Source: Methanobacterium sp.
Lineage (GTDB): Archaea; Methanobacteriota; Methanobacteria; Methanobacteriales; Methanobacteriaceae
Length of the DNA: 60,113 bases
Direction of reading: 5' to 3'
Assembly: GCA_016222945.1 (NCBI GenBank)
Contig: JACRPY010000007.1
Span: 1-60,113 of the forward strand
A model generated the notes under the pieces. It saw nothing but the letters and a program-made list of their open reading frames with translations, was not told the origin of the DNA and made no database searches. Positions within the stretch are counted from its first letter, which is position 1; each line of letters opens with the position of its first letter. This document shows, piece by piece, positions 26,532-36,007 of this stretch. The translations under genes and the position numbers were made by a program.

Positions 26532-27683
26532 TTGAAATCTCTTATAAATAATACATTAAAAGAATCAGAAGCAAAAAGAGAGAGAAGACCAACTGATATC
26601 CAGAACAACCTTGATGCATCAGATATTAACAATGACCTTAAAGATATCATAGAAAAAAGCAGGGCCAAAATATTCGTCGTTGGAACTGGAGGGGCTGGAA
26701 ATAACACAGTTTCAAGGCTTATGGAAATAGGAATTGAAGGTGCAGACACAGTTTCGGTCAATACAGATGCACAGGATCTTTTCTACTCAAATTCCCATCA
26801 GAAACTATTAATCGGCAAGGCAACTTGCGGAGGATTAGGGGCTGGAGGAATACCTGAAATAGGCGAAGAAAGCGCTGAAGAAAGTGAAGAACAGATAAAA
26901 GAAAGGTTAGAAGGAGCTGACATGGTATTTGTAACATGTGGGCTTGGAGGAGGTACAGGAACAGGTTCTGCTCCTGTAATCGCTAGTCTGGCCAAAAAGA
27001 TTGGAGCATTAACAATCGCAGTAGCTACAATGCCTTTCAGTGCTGAAGGACTTCGAAGACGGGAAAATGCTGAGAAAGGATTGGATAAACTTCAAAATAA
27101 CGCAGATACAGTAATAGTCATACCTAATGACAAATTACTGGAAGTTGCGCCTAATCTACCTATAAACAAAGCTTTCATGGTGACAGATGAACTTTTAGGC
27201 AGAGCAGTTAAAGGTATAACTGAACTTATAACCAAACCAGGTCTTGTGGCTCTTGATTTTGCAGATATTAAAAGCATAATGAAAGAATCTGGAATGGCAA
27301 TGATCGGTATGGGTGAATCTGAATCTGGTGACCGAGCAATTGAATCAGTTCACGAAGCATTAAGCAGTCCATTACTTGACTTGGACATTTCAAACGCTAA
27401 AGGCGCGCTAATTAACATATCTGGAAGCTCAGATTTAACATTGCATGAAGCAGAAAAGATTGTTCAAATTGTAGCTGATGAACTCGATCCAGAGGCAAAC
27501 ATAATTTGGGGTACACAAATACAAGAAGATCTCCAAAACATAATCAGGACAACTCTTGTAGTTGCCGGAGTGAAGTCTCCTCACATATTTGGCGAACCTG
27601 CCGAACGTGAGTACATGGAAGAGGAAAGCAAAGATTCAATTCCAGAATCAGCTTTAGAAGAGTTTATAGATGGTGTTTTGTAA
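26532..27683 (+). CDS. ftsZ: Cell division GTPase FtsZ
   Basis: A 383-residue FtsZ forming the division ring. Residues 1-45 are an N-terminal extension; the GTPase domain starts at IFVVGTGGAGNNTVSRL. The tubulin signature is GLGGGTGTGSAPV, and the synergy-loop region includes ALDFADIKSIM. The C-terminus ends SALEEFIDGVL, a short tail motif that could bind partners such as SepF. The start is TTG, preceded by GGGGGTAG. A TATA-like TTTAAATATA about 65 bp upstream may serve as its promoter. It precedes secE-spt5 and the ribosomal operon, as in other methanogens. Confidence 0.97.
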   Translation: MKSLINNTLKESEAKRERRPTDIQNNLDASDINNDLKDIIEKSRAKIFVVGTGGAGNNTVSRLMEIGIEGADTVSVNTDAQDLFYSNSHQKLLIGKATCGGLGAGGIPEIGEESAEESEEQIKERLEGADMVFVTCGLGGGTGTGSAPVIASLAKKIGALTIAVATMPFSAEGLRRRENAEKGLDKLQNNADTVIVIPNDKLLEVAPNLPINKAFMVTDELLGRAVKGITELITKPGLVALDFADIKSIMKESGMAMIGMGESESGDRAIESVHEALSSPLLDLDISNAKGALINISGSSDLTLHEAEKIVQIVADELDPEANIIWGTQIQEDLQNIIRTTLVVAGVKSPHIFGEPAEREYMEEESKDSIPESALEEFIDGVL

Positions 27684-27875
27684 TCATATAAATACTTTAT
27701 GATAGAAACACCAATGATTTTCTCTATCTTGACTAGTTTTAGTTATCTATAAAAATGAAAAGGTTTATAAATTCATAAAGAAAATAAACTAATATCATTT
27801 ATATAGAATAATTATCAAATACATTATTCTCTAATTTAATAACTTATTCTTCAATGAATTTAAGTAGGCATTTTT

Positions 27876-28061
27876 ATGAGTTTAAATAAGGAATCTACCG
27901 CCAAATTTATTAGACAGTGCAGAAGAGTACTGCATGTATCTAAAAAACCCGATAGAGAAGAATTTTTAAATGTAGCAAAAATTACGGGAATTGGAATTAT
28001 TATAATCGGTGTAATCGGATTTATAATAAGTTTAATAGCCCAATTGATAGGTAACGTGTAA
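27876..28061 (+). CDS. secE: Preprotein translocase subunit SecE
   Basis: A 61-residue SecE/Sec61-gamma of the SecYEG channel. A basic amphipathic N-terminal helix (KFIRQCRRVLHVSKKPDREE) precedes one membrane helix (residues ~37-58, GIIIIGVIGFIISLIAQLI). Length and layout match archaeal SecE. It lies directly before spt5, the usual order. TATA-like CATTTATATAGAA near 27798 may provide a promoter. Confidence 0.93.
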   Translation: MSLNKESTAKFIRQCRRVLHVSKKPDREEFLNVAKITGIGIIIIGVIGFIISLIAQLIGNV

Positions 28062-28115
28062 TTTTAACCAATTTACCGCTTTAATTTAGCCCAAATGATT
28101 TAGGTAAGTGATAAT

Positions 28116-28559
28116 TTGATATATGCATTAAGAACACTTGTAGGACAGGAAAAAAACGTTGCAAGATTGCTTGCAAGAAATGTCAGAAGCAGTGATATTG
28201 AAGTAAATTCAATACTTGTTCCAGATAATCTAAGAGGTTACATTTTAGTAGAAACATCATCTAAAATAGACATGCAAGATCCTGCTTTTAAAGTTCCAAA
28301 CCTACGAGGATCAGTTGAAGGTGAAATAACCTTTGAAGAGATAAAAAGCTTTTTAAATCCAGAGCCTATAATAGCTTCTGTTAAAAAAGGAAGCATTGTA
28401 GAACTTGTATCTGGTCCTTTTAAAGGTGAAAGGGCTAAAGTAGTTAGAATAGATGAATCAAAGGAAGAAGTAGTTTTAGAACTTATTGAAGCTGCTATTC
28501 CAATTCCAGTTACGGTCAAAGGTGACCAAATTAGATTGATACAGAAGGAGGCAGATTAA
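28116..28559 (+). CDS. spt5: Transcription elongation factor Spt5 (NusG)
   Basis: A 147-residue archaeal Spt5 that binds the RNA polymerase clamp with Spt4 and raises processivity. The NGN domain covers about residues 1-85 (IYALRTLVGQEKNVARLLAR), and the KOW domain about 90-145 (VELVSGPFKGERAKVVRID). The start is TTG with GGTAAGTGAT ahead. Its stop overlaps the rpl11 start (TAATG), so translation is coupled. Confidence 0.95.
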   Translation: MIYALRTLVGQEKNVARLLARNVRSSDIEVNSILVPDNLRGYILVETSSKIDMQDPAFKVPNLRGSVEGEITFEEIKSFLNPEPIIASVKKGSIVELVSGPFKGERAKVVRIDESKEEVVLELIEAAIPIPVTVKGDQIRLIQKEAD

Positions 28560-29038
28560 TGGCAAAAGAGACAGTAGAAATTCTCATTGAAGGCGGAAAA
28601 GCAACACCAGGACCACCATTAGGCCCTGCAATAGGACCGCTTGGTATTAACATGATGCAAGTTGTAGAGCAGATAAACAGCAAAACTTCAGATTTTGCAG
28701 GAATCAAAGTTCCAGTAAAAGTCATCGTAGATGTGGGGACAAAAGAATTTGAAGTGGAAGTAGGTACACCTCCAACAACTGCACTTATATTAGATGAACT
28801 AAATATTGAAAAAGGTTCCCAAGATCCGGGATTGGACAAAGTTGCTGATCTATCTATAGATCAAGCTAAGAAAATAGCCCGGATGAAATTTGATTCATTA
28901 CTTTCAAACGATTACAAAATGGCTACTAAGGAAGTTATTGGTACATGTGTGAGTATGGGGCTTACCGTGGACGGAAAAGATCCTAAAGTGGTTCAAAAAG
29001 AAATCGATGAAGGTATTTATGACGATCAATTACAGTAA
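28559..29038 (+). CDS. rpl11: Large ribosomal subunit protein uL11
   Basis: A 159-residue uL11 of the GTPase-associated centre. The proline-rich N-terminus GGKATPGPPLGPAIGPLGIN is diagnostic, and the C-terminal domain binds 23S rRNA. AAGGAGG precedes the ATG. A 97-bp gap with two hairpins separates it from rpl1. Confidence 0.97.
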   Translation: MAKETVEILIEGGKATPGPPLGPAIGPLGINMMQVVEQINSKTSDFAGIKVPVKVIVDVGTKEFEVEVGTPPTTALILDELNIEKGSQDPGLDKVADLSIDQAKKIARMKFDSLLSNDYKMATKEVIGTCVSMGLTVDGKDPKVVQKEIDEGIYDDQLQ

Positions 29039-29077
29039 ATTTTATTAAATAATTTAAAAGTCGAAAAACCAATCCAT

Positions 29078-29122
29078 TTGGTTAAATAACCAATAATTGT
29101 GAGCTTTTTATCAAGAAAGTTC
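29078..29122 (+). promoter_or_regulatory. Two hairpins in the rpl1 leader, probable L1 autoregulation site
   Basis: TTGGTT-AAAT-AACCAA (29078-29093) is a perfect hairpin. GAGCTTT (29101-29107) pairs with AAAGTTC (29116-29122) with one G-T wobble, ending three bases before the GGAGG of rpl1. GTGA at its 5' side and CATGG at its 3' side could form the internal loop seen in L1-binding mRNA sites. L1 feedback control of its own mRNA is known in methanogens; assignment of this site is inference. Confidence 0.45.
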
Positions 29123-29135
29123 ATGGAGGAATTTG

Positions 29136-29773
<638 letters not shown>

Positions 29774-29774
<1 letters not shown>

Positions 29775-30775
29775 TGGCTCATGTTGCTGATTGGAAGAAA
29801 GAAGAGGTAAATGACCTCAAGGAACTTATAAAAAGTCACAGTGTAGTGGGTATGGCTAACTTGGCAGATATACCAGCCCCTCAGCTCCAGAAAATGAGAC
29901 AAAATTTAAAAGACACTACAACCATAAAAATGTCTAGAAAGACATTAATGACACTGGCTTTAAACGAATCTGAAAAGAACAACATAGATGATCTTAAGGA
30001 ACATATGGAAGGTCAACCAGCATTGATTTTCACAAATATGAATCCATTTAAACTCTATAAAATCCTTGAAGATAGTAAAACAGTCGCACCAGCAAAAGCT
30101 GGAAGTATAGCTCCTACAGATATTGTGGTACCTAAGGGTGACACTGCTTTTAATCCAGGTCCTATTCTTGGAGAACTTCAAAAAGTCGGCATTCCTGCTA
30201 AAATAGATAAAGGAAAAATTGTCATAACCAAAGATAAGGTAATTGTTGCTGAAGGGGATCCAGTTCCTCGAGATGTGGCAGGTATTCTTACCAGACTTGA
30301 AATCCAGCCAATGGAAGTTGGAATTGATTTAGTAGCAGCTTATGAAGATGAAGCAATATACACATCTGATATTTTAACAATTGACCAAGAGAAGACGCTG
30401 TCTGATATACAGAAAGCATTTTCACAGGGATTGAATTTGTCAGTAAACGCTTCTATATACACTAAAGAGGCTATGCCGCTTATAATACAGAATGCTGTGG
30501 CCAAGTCAATGAATTTAGCATTAAATGCTGAAATACTCACATCAAAAACAACAGATTTACTGTTATCCAAGGCTTACTCACAGATGTTAGTATTAGCATC
30601 TGATTTATCAAACATTAACGAAGAAGCAATTGATGATGAACTTCTAGAAAAGCTGAAATCAAGCCATAAGGCTGTTGAAGTTAAAGAAGAAAAAGAAGAA
30701 GATACTGAAGACGAAGAAGAGGAAGAAGAAAAAGAAGAAGATGCGGCAGCAGGGTTAGGCGCCTTGTTTGGCTAA
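29774..30775 (+). CDS. rpl10: Large ribosomal subunit protein uL10 (P0), stalk base
   Basis: A 333-residue archaeal P0 that anchors L12 dimers. The rRNA-binding N-terminal domain is followed by the insertion domain (TAFNPGPILGELQKVGIPAK), helical L12-binding spine and an acidic Glu-rich tail. It ends AAAGLGALFG, the same factor-binding end as L12. Translationally coupled to rpl1. Confidence 0.96.
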
Positions 30776-30809
30776 ATTTTTATTGAAAGTTTTTAAAATT
30801 TGAGGTTGA

Positions 30810-30879
30810 GGAAAATCGAAGATTTTCCGAACTTTCGAAAATTTTTTAAATTTTCGAATGCCCGAACACAAGTGTTCGG
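30810..30879 (+). repeat. Three successive perfect hairpins between rpl10 and rpl12
   Basis: Stem 1: GGAAAATC/GATTTTCC (30810-30828, loop GAA). Stem 2: TTCGAAAATTT/AAATTTTCGAA (30834-30858, loop TTT). Stem 3: CCGAACAC/GTGTTCGG (30862-30879). All arms are exact. The array lies inside the ribosomal operon, ~35 bp before the rpl12 start. It could be an mRNA processing or attenuation element, or a palindromic repeat that has settled there. GAAAATTTTCGAA also occurs at ~22322. Confidence 0.65.
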
Positions 30880-30913
30880 CGGCCACAAAAATTGTAAATT
30901 TTGAGGTGATCAT

Positions 30914-31219
30914 ATGGAATATATATACGCAGCAATGTTATTGCACACAACAAGTCAGGAAATTAACGAAGAAAATGTTAAAAAGGTTCTCGAAGCAGCA
31001 GGAGCAGAAGCAGACGACGCAAGAGTTAAAGCATTAATCGCAGCACTCGAAGATGTGGATATTGAAGAAGCAATGGAGAAAACCGCAGTAGCGGCAGCAG
31101 CTCCAGCAGCAGGCGCAGCAGCTCCAGCAGAAGCAGCAGCTGAAGAGGAAGAAGAGGAAGAAGAAGAGGAAGAAAAAGAAGAAGAAGCCGCAGCAGGTCT
31201 CGGCGCTCTCTTTGGATAA
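30914..31219 (+). CDS. rpl12: Large ribosomal subunit protein P1/L12
   Basis: A 101-residue archaeal stalk protein. The N-terminal helical dimerisation domain (residues 1-57) is followed by an Ala/Pro hinge, a run of glutamates and the terminal AAAGLGALFG that contacts elongation factors. GAGGTGAT lies 3 bases before the ATG. The last gene of the ribosomal unit; a strong terminator follows. Confidence 0.96.
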   Translation: MEYIYAAMLLHTTSQEINEENVKKVLEAAGAEADDARVKALIAALEDVDIEEAMEKTAVAAAAPAAGAAAPAEAAAEEEEEEEEEEEKEEEAAAGLGALFG

Positions 31220-31231
31220 TTCCAAAACTTC

Positions 31232-31264
31232 AAAGCCAAGAAATTGGCTTTATTTTATTTTTTT
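31232..31264 (+). terminator. Terminator of the ribosomal protein operon
   Basis: AAAGCCAA (31232-31239) and TTGGCTTT (31244-31251) form a perfect 8-bp stem with a 4-base loop, followed by TATTTTATTTTTTTT. It lies 12 bp after the rpl12 stop. Confidence 0.75.
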
Positions 31265-31305
31265 TATTTTAATTGCACTATTTTGAAATTTAATAACTTT
31301 TATCA

Positions 31306-34011
31306 ATGATTATCATGTCTCGCCAGCTTGAAGAACTTGGATTTACAAAAAAAACATGTATTACATGTGGAAATGATTTCTGGTCTATTGGAGATAGAAC
31401 TACTTGTGGAGATGCGCCCTGTGATGAATATGAATTCATTGGGAATCCTGCGACAAGTAAAAAATACGACTTATACCAGATTCAAAAAACTTTCATGGAA
31501 TTTTTCGAGAAAAACGGCCACACACCAATTAAAAGGTACCCCGTTCTTGCAAAGCGATGGAGAGACGATGTTTTTTTAGTAGGAGCATCAATCTACGATT
31601 TTCAACCATGGGTTACATCAGGAGCGGTAGATCCTCCTGCAAATCCGTTAGTTGTAGCTCAACCCTCAATTAGACTTAATGATGTGGATAATGTCGGAAG
31701 GACTGGCAGACATATGACTTGTTTTACCATGGGTGGCCATCACGCGTTTAATTCCCAAGAAGAACAGATTTACTGGGAAGAAGAAACCATAAAATACTGT
31801 CACGATTTTATTAAACACATTGGAATTAACCCTGGGGAGATAACTTACATTGAATCATGGTGGGAAGGCGGAGGAAACGCAGGCCCCTGCTATGAAATTT
31901 GTGTTAGAGGTGTAGAACTTGCAACACTTGTTTTTATAAAATACAAAACGTTACCTGGTGGAAAGTATGAAGAAATTCCACTTACAATTGTAGACACTGG
32001 ATACGGGCTTGAAAGATTCGCATGGATATCACAAGGAACTCCCACAGCTTACGATGCATCATTTGGTCCTGTAATTCAAAAATTAAAGGAATTATCTGGT
32101 GTTGAAGTTGATGAAAAGATTTTAGCTGAAAATGCTCAAGTTGCAGGGATGATGGATATTGAAACATTCGCAGACCTTAGAGCATTAAGAAAAAGGGTTG
32201 CTGAAAGACTTAATATATCGTTAGATGAGCTGGAAGAAGTTACAAAACCTATGGAAGCAATATATGTTATTGCAGACCATACACGTTGTTTAGCATTTAT
32301 GCTTGCTGATGGTGTAATTCCATCAAACGTTAAAGAAGGATATCTGGCAAGACTTGTTTTAAGAAGAACAATAAGGTTCATTAAAGACCTTGGATTAACA
32401 GAATCCCTTGAAGATATAATGAAAATACAGCTTGACTTCCTTTCAAAGACATATCCTGAAATCAAGCAATATCAAGATCATATAATTAATATTATCAATT
32501 TAGAAGATAAAAGATACGATAAAACAGTTTCTAAGGGAAGACAACTTGTTAAAAAGACAATAAAACATCTTAAAAAAGAAAATAAAGATGAAATACCTCT
32601 TGAAACACTTATAACACTTTATGATTCCCATGGAATCCCGCCTGAAACCATAAATGAGATTGCAGCTGAAAATAAATTTAATGCAAATGTTCCTGATAAT
32701 TTTTACACTTTAGTTGCAAATGAACATTCAGAAGAAGTTCAAGAGGAAAAAGAGGAAATTAAGCTTGATTTCCCTCCAACAGATTTATTATTCTATGAAA
32801 AACCATTTGATACAGAATTTGAAGCCCATGTGCTTGGAACTTATGAAAATAATGTAATATTGGACAAGACAATCTTTTATCCTGAAGGTGGAGGACAACC
32901 GTCAGATATTGGATATTTAGAGGTTCGTGATGAAAAGATAAGGGTTATGCACGCAGAAAAAATAGATAACATTGTTTTGCACAAGGTAAATGAAGCAGAT
33001 ATTGAAAAAGTGCATCCATACAAAGGCCAGACAATTAAAGGCCATATTGATATTGAAAGGAGAAAGGCATTAACAAGAAACCATACTGCAACGCATCTAA
33101 TCATTGCAGCCGCAAGAAAAGTATTAGGGGACCATGTATGGCAGGCTGGAGCTCAAAAAGGTGTTAAAAAGTCAAGAATTGATATTTCTCATTACAAACG
33201 GATAAAACCAGGGGAATTACGGGAAATTGAATTAATTGCTAATAAAACTGTCATGGAAAACCGTCCTGTGCTTACAAACTGGATGGCCAGAGATGATGCA
33301 GAGAAAAATTATGGATTTATCCTTTATCAGGGTGGAGTTGTCCCTGGAATGTCAATCAGGACAGTTAAAATTGATGATGTTGATGTACAGGCTTGTGCAG
33401 GAACACACTGTGCAATGACTGGAGATATAGGACTTATCAAGATTACAAAGACTGAAAGAATCCAGGACGGGGTGGAAAGAATTGAATTTTCAGCTGGTGT
33501 TGCTGCAATTGAAGCAGTTCAACGTAATGACTCTATTTTAAGTGAAAGTTCAAATATATTTAAAGTTACAGCGGAACAACTCCCAAAAACCTGTGATAGA
33601 TTCTTTAGTGAATGGAAATCATTTAAAAATGAAATAAACAGGCTTAAAGGCGAGATGGCTGAATTAAAGATGAAAACTTTGGTGGGTAAAGCCGAAACTA
33701 TTGGTGATTTAAAGGTTTTAGAGGACATGATTGATGCAGACCTGGGTGAAATGCAAAAAATGGCTTTAGATTTGACTGATGATGATGGAGAATTTGATGT
33801 AGTTCTTTTAGGCAATTTAGAAGGTAAAATTGTGGGAACTTCTTCTAAAAAGGCAATTGAATCAGGTGTTAAAATAAATGAAATAATCCGAGAAGCTTCA
33901 GGAATTCTTGGCGGCGGCGGCGGCGGAAGACCTAATCTTGCCCAAGGTGCAGGTCCTAAAACCGAGAAAATGCGTGAAGCTCTTTCATTTGCTTTTAATA
34001 AATTAAAGTAG
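31306..34011 (+). CDS. alaS: Alanyl-tRNA synthetase (archaeal type)
   Basis: A 901-residue AlaRS that charges tRNA-Ala. An archaeal N-terminal extension with cysteines (KTCITCGNDFWSIGDRTTCG) precedes the class II catalytic core (PWVTSGAVDPPANP; GYGLERFAW). The editing domain has HTATHLI and CAGTHCAMTGD, which bind zinc. The C-terminal oligomerisation domain contains a glycine run followed by RPNLAQGAG. ATGs at 31306 and 31315 are both possible, and neither has a clear ribosome binding site. Ends with TAG, showing that TAG is used as a normal stop in this genome. Confidence 0.97.
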   Translation: MIIMSRQLEELGFTKKTCITCGNDFWSIGDRTTCGDAPCDEYEFIGNPATSKKYDLYQIQKTFMEFFEKNGHTPIKRYPVLAKRWRDDVFLVGASIYDFQPWVTSGAVDPPANPLVVAQPSIRLNDVDNVGRTGRHMTCFTMGGHHAFNSQEEQIYWEEETIKYCHDFIKHIGINPGEITYIESWWEGGGNAGPCYEICVRGVELATLVFIKYKTLPGGKYEEIPLTIVDTGYGLERFAWISQGTPTAYDASFGPVIQKLKELSGVEVDEKILAENAQVAGMMDIETFADLRALRKRVAERLNISLDELEEVTKPMEAIYVIADHTRCLAFMLADGVIPSNVKEGYLARLVLRRTIRFIKDLGLTESLEDIMKIQLDFLSKTYPEIKQYQDHIINIINLEDKRYDKTVSKGRQLVKKTIKHLKKENKDEIPLETLITLYDSHGIPPETINEIAAENKFNANVPDNFYTLVANEHSEEVQEEKEEIKLDFPPTDLLFYEKPFDTEFEAHVLGTYENNVILDKTIFYPEGGGQPSDIGYLEVRDEKIRVMHAEKIDNIVLHKVNEADIEKVHPYKGQTIKGHIDIERRKALTRNHTATHLIIAAARKVLGDHVWQAGAQKGVKKSRIDISHYKRIKPGELREIELIANKTVMENRPVLTNWMARDDAEKNYGFILYQGGVVPGMSIRTVKIDDVDVQACAGTHCAMTGDIGLIKITKTERIQDGVERIEFSAGVAAIEAVQRNDSILSESSNIFKVTAEQLPKTCDRFFSEWKSFKNEINRLKGEMAELKMKTLVGKAETIGDLKVLEDMIDADLGEMQKMALDLTDDDGEFDVVLLGNLEGKIVGTSSKKAIESGVKINEIIREASGILGGGGGGRPNLAQGAGPKTEKMREALSFAFNKLK

Positions 34012-34187
34012 ATTAAACAATATTTAAATACTAATTTTTTAATTTAAAACATTTTATAACATATTTTTAATTAAATAATGCTATTAAGATTAATATTTTC
34101 CATAAAAATTATATCTAAAAAGATATTAAAATAAATATTAATGGATTTATTTAAAATTAATTAAAACTTTCAAAAGGAGATAATAAT

Positions 34188-34358
34188 ATGGAAAATAAAC
34201 AAGCAGATCTTATATTGTATGTTTTGGGTTTTGTAGGACTTTTACTTCTGTTAGGAGGAATATGGTTCTATGACTTTAAATATGGACTTGTAGCAGCGCT
34301 TATAATATGGTTTGCAGCTGGAGCATTTAGAAAGTATTATGGTATATCAAACAATTAG
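34188..34358 (+). CDS. 56-residue membrane microprotein
   Basis: A short frame with AAAGGAGAT 6 bases before the ATG. It encodes 56 residues with two hydrophobic stretches, ILYVLGFVGLLLLLGGIWFY (residues 9-28) and LVAALIIWFAAGAF (34-47), separated by a short charged loop (DFKYG), and a basic C-terminus (RKYYGISNN). This predicts a helical hairpin in the membrane. It stands alone between alaS and the HEAT gene. The strong ribosome binding site and coherent composition make it a likely real gene; the function is unknown. The flanking AT-rich gaps (34012-34187 and 34359-34562) hold nothing else I can name. Confidence 0.65.
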   Translation: MENKQADLILYVLGFVGLLLLLGGIWFYDFKYGLVAALIIWFAAGAFRKYYGISNN

Positions 34359-34562
34359 ATATTCTGCCATTTTTATAAATATTCATTTTTTTGATTTTTA
34401 TTAAATAATAATGCCTTTAATTCCTTTTTAATTTTTACTTTAATTGAAGGATCTAATTTCAAATAATTATTTTTTTGTAATTTTATAATTGATGGCAAAT
34501 TATTTCAAAATACCTTTTAATGAGTAACTATTAACATAATATTAGTTGATTGGAGGGGTATC

Positions 34563-35828
34563 ATGAGTTTGTCAAAAGTCGATGAAATGAAAAATTCTGA
34601 AGATATAGGCGGTCTAATCAAGTTACTTGAAGATTCTGATTGGGAAGTTAGGTATAAATCTGCTGAAGCCCTTGGATTTGTTGGAAAAAGTCAAATTGGA
34701 CTGCTTCACGAGGCTTTAAATAGTGAAAATATTCTGGTTCGATGGGGTGCAGCATATGCTCTTGGAGGAGTTAAAGATTCAAACTCAGTTCCTTATCTTA
34801 AAGAAGCGCTAAAAAAAGAGGACGTGGGCAATATCAGAAAATGGATTGTTTATGCACTTGGTGAAATTGGTAGTAGCGATGTAATTGAACCATTAATCGA
34901 TGTTTTAAAGAAAAAAGAGAAAACAATCGAGGGAGTAATGACTAAAAGATGGGCTGCACATGTTTTAGGATATATTGGTGATGCAGAATCACTTCAAATA
35001 CTAAAAAAAGAATCTAAAGATAAGTACCCAATTCAAAGGGCACAAGCAAACTGGGCTATAGGAAAAATTGAATATGATCTCCAATATCAAAAAACCGACC
35101 CAATTCCAGAAATTGAAGAGTTAACTGCGGAATTAAAATCATTAAACCTGACTCCTGCTGAATCTTATGTGATAAGACTTTACCATTATCATGATAAGGA
35201 TGATATTGGGGAATTCATGATGATTTATACATTACTGGATATGATTATTCGAGGTGCTTTAACTTCCTATTTGCAAGTAAAAGCGAAGAAAAAAGGATTT
35301 ATCAGTAAAAAAATGGATATTGAAGAGAAAGTAATACTTAAAAAGGGTGAAAATCTGGAAAATTTAGATCTTAAGCCTCATGAAAGGAAAATGGTGGAAT
35401 ATGTGGAAGGTAAAGGTATTGAATTGAAAGATATGAAAATTATAATGGACGATGATAGGATAGGGGCTAAGTTCAGGGAAGATGGTATAAAATACCTTGC
35501 AGGACAGGGTTACTTTGAAGAAGGACAGAATTTCAAAGGTACTGATCTTAAGTTAACTGATAAAGGCTCTAAAGCGAGTGAAACCATAAATGATGCCTTA
35601 AAAACAATTAGAAACTTAAGAATTTGGATGAAAGAGGCTCCAAGTCTAGCAGAAGAATATCTGAGTAATGTTGGAGGAAATGTGTTCATTCATAGAATGT
35701 GTTTTTTAGTGGATGACGATGTTCCAAAACTGACTAGAAAAGTAAATGAATCTAAAACACCAGAAGAGAAATTGTTATGCTATTACTGGGTAATGGAAGG
35801 CTTAAGAACAAACTTAAATAAAAAATAA
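34563..35828 (+). CDS. HEAT-repeat protein with a C-terminal helical domain
   Basis: A 421-residue soluble protein. Residues 1-180 are about five HEAT/PBS-lyase repeats (DIGGLIKLLEDSDWEVRYKS; NSVPYLKEALKKED; DVIEPLIDVLKKKE). Residues ~190-340 look like tandem winged-helix or similar folds (SYVIRLYHYHDKDDIGEFMM; GIKYLAGQGYFEEG followed by LKLTDKGSKASE). The last 70 residues are helical and include CFLVDDDVPKL. GGAGGGG precedes the ATG. The first 20 residues echo the module start of the 973-residue HEAT protein. No enzyme motif; probably an adaptor or regulator. Confidence 0.8.
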   Translation: MSLSKVDEMKNSEDIGGLIKLLEDSDWEVRYKSAEALGFVGKSQIGLLHEALNSENILVRWGAAYALGGVKDSNSVPYLKEALKKEDVGNIRKWIVYALGEIGSSDVIEPLIDVLKKKEKTIEGVMTKRWAAHVLGYIGDAESLQILKKESKDKYPIQRAQANWAIGKIEYDLQYQKTDPIPEIEELTAELKSLNLTPAESYVIRLYHYHDKDDIGEFMMIYTLLDMIIRGALTSYLQVKAKKKGFISKKMDIEEKVILKKGENLENLDLKPHERKMVEYVEGKGIELKDMKIIMDDDRIGAKFREDGIKYLAGQGYFEEGQNFKGTDLKLTDKGSKASETINDALKTIRNLRIWMKEAPSLAEEYLSNVGGNVFIHRMCFLVDDDVPKLTRKVNESKTPEEKLLCYYWVMEGLRTNLNKK

Positions 35829-35954
35829 TTTTTTAAACTTTTCTTTTTTAATTAAATAATCTAATTTTAACTATTTTTTAATTTTCATTCTATTTTACAT
35901 TTTTTATGTAAAAAATAAATAAGATATAAATGAAATAAAAATATAGAAATTATG

Positions 35955-35963
35955 TTATATAAC
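35955..35963 (+). promoter_or_regulatory. TATA box upstream of the marker 16 gene
   Basis: TTATATAAC lies about 50 bp before the TTG start; initiation ~25 bp downstream leaves a ~25-nt leader containing the GGAGG at 35997. Confidence 0.4.
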
Positions 35964-36007
35964 TATTGTTATATGTTTATAATTAGTTATCAATATGGAG
36001 GAATTTT

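Noticed and set aside
30955..31239. Minus-strand Ser/Ala-rich frame opposite rpl12
   Set aside because: It is the mirror of the Ala/Glu-rich L12 coding sequence.
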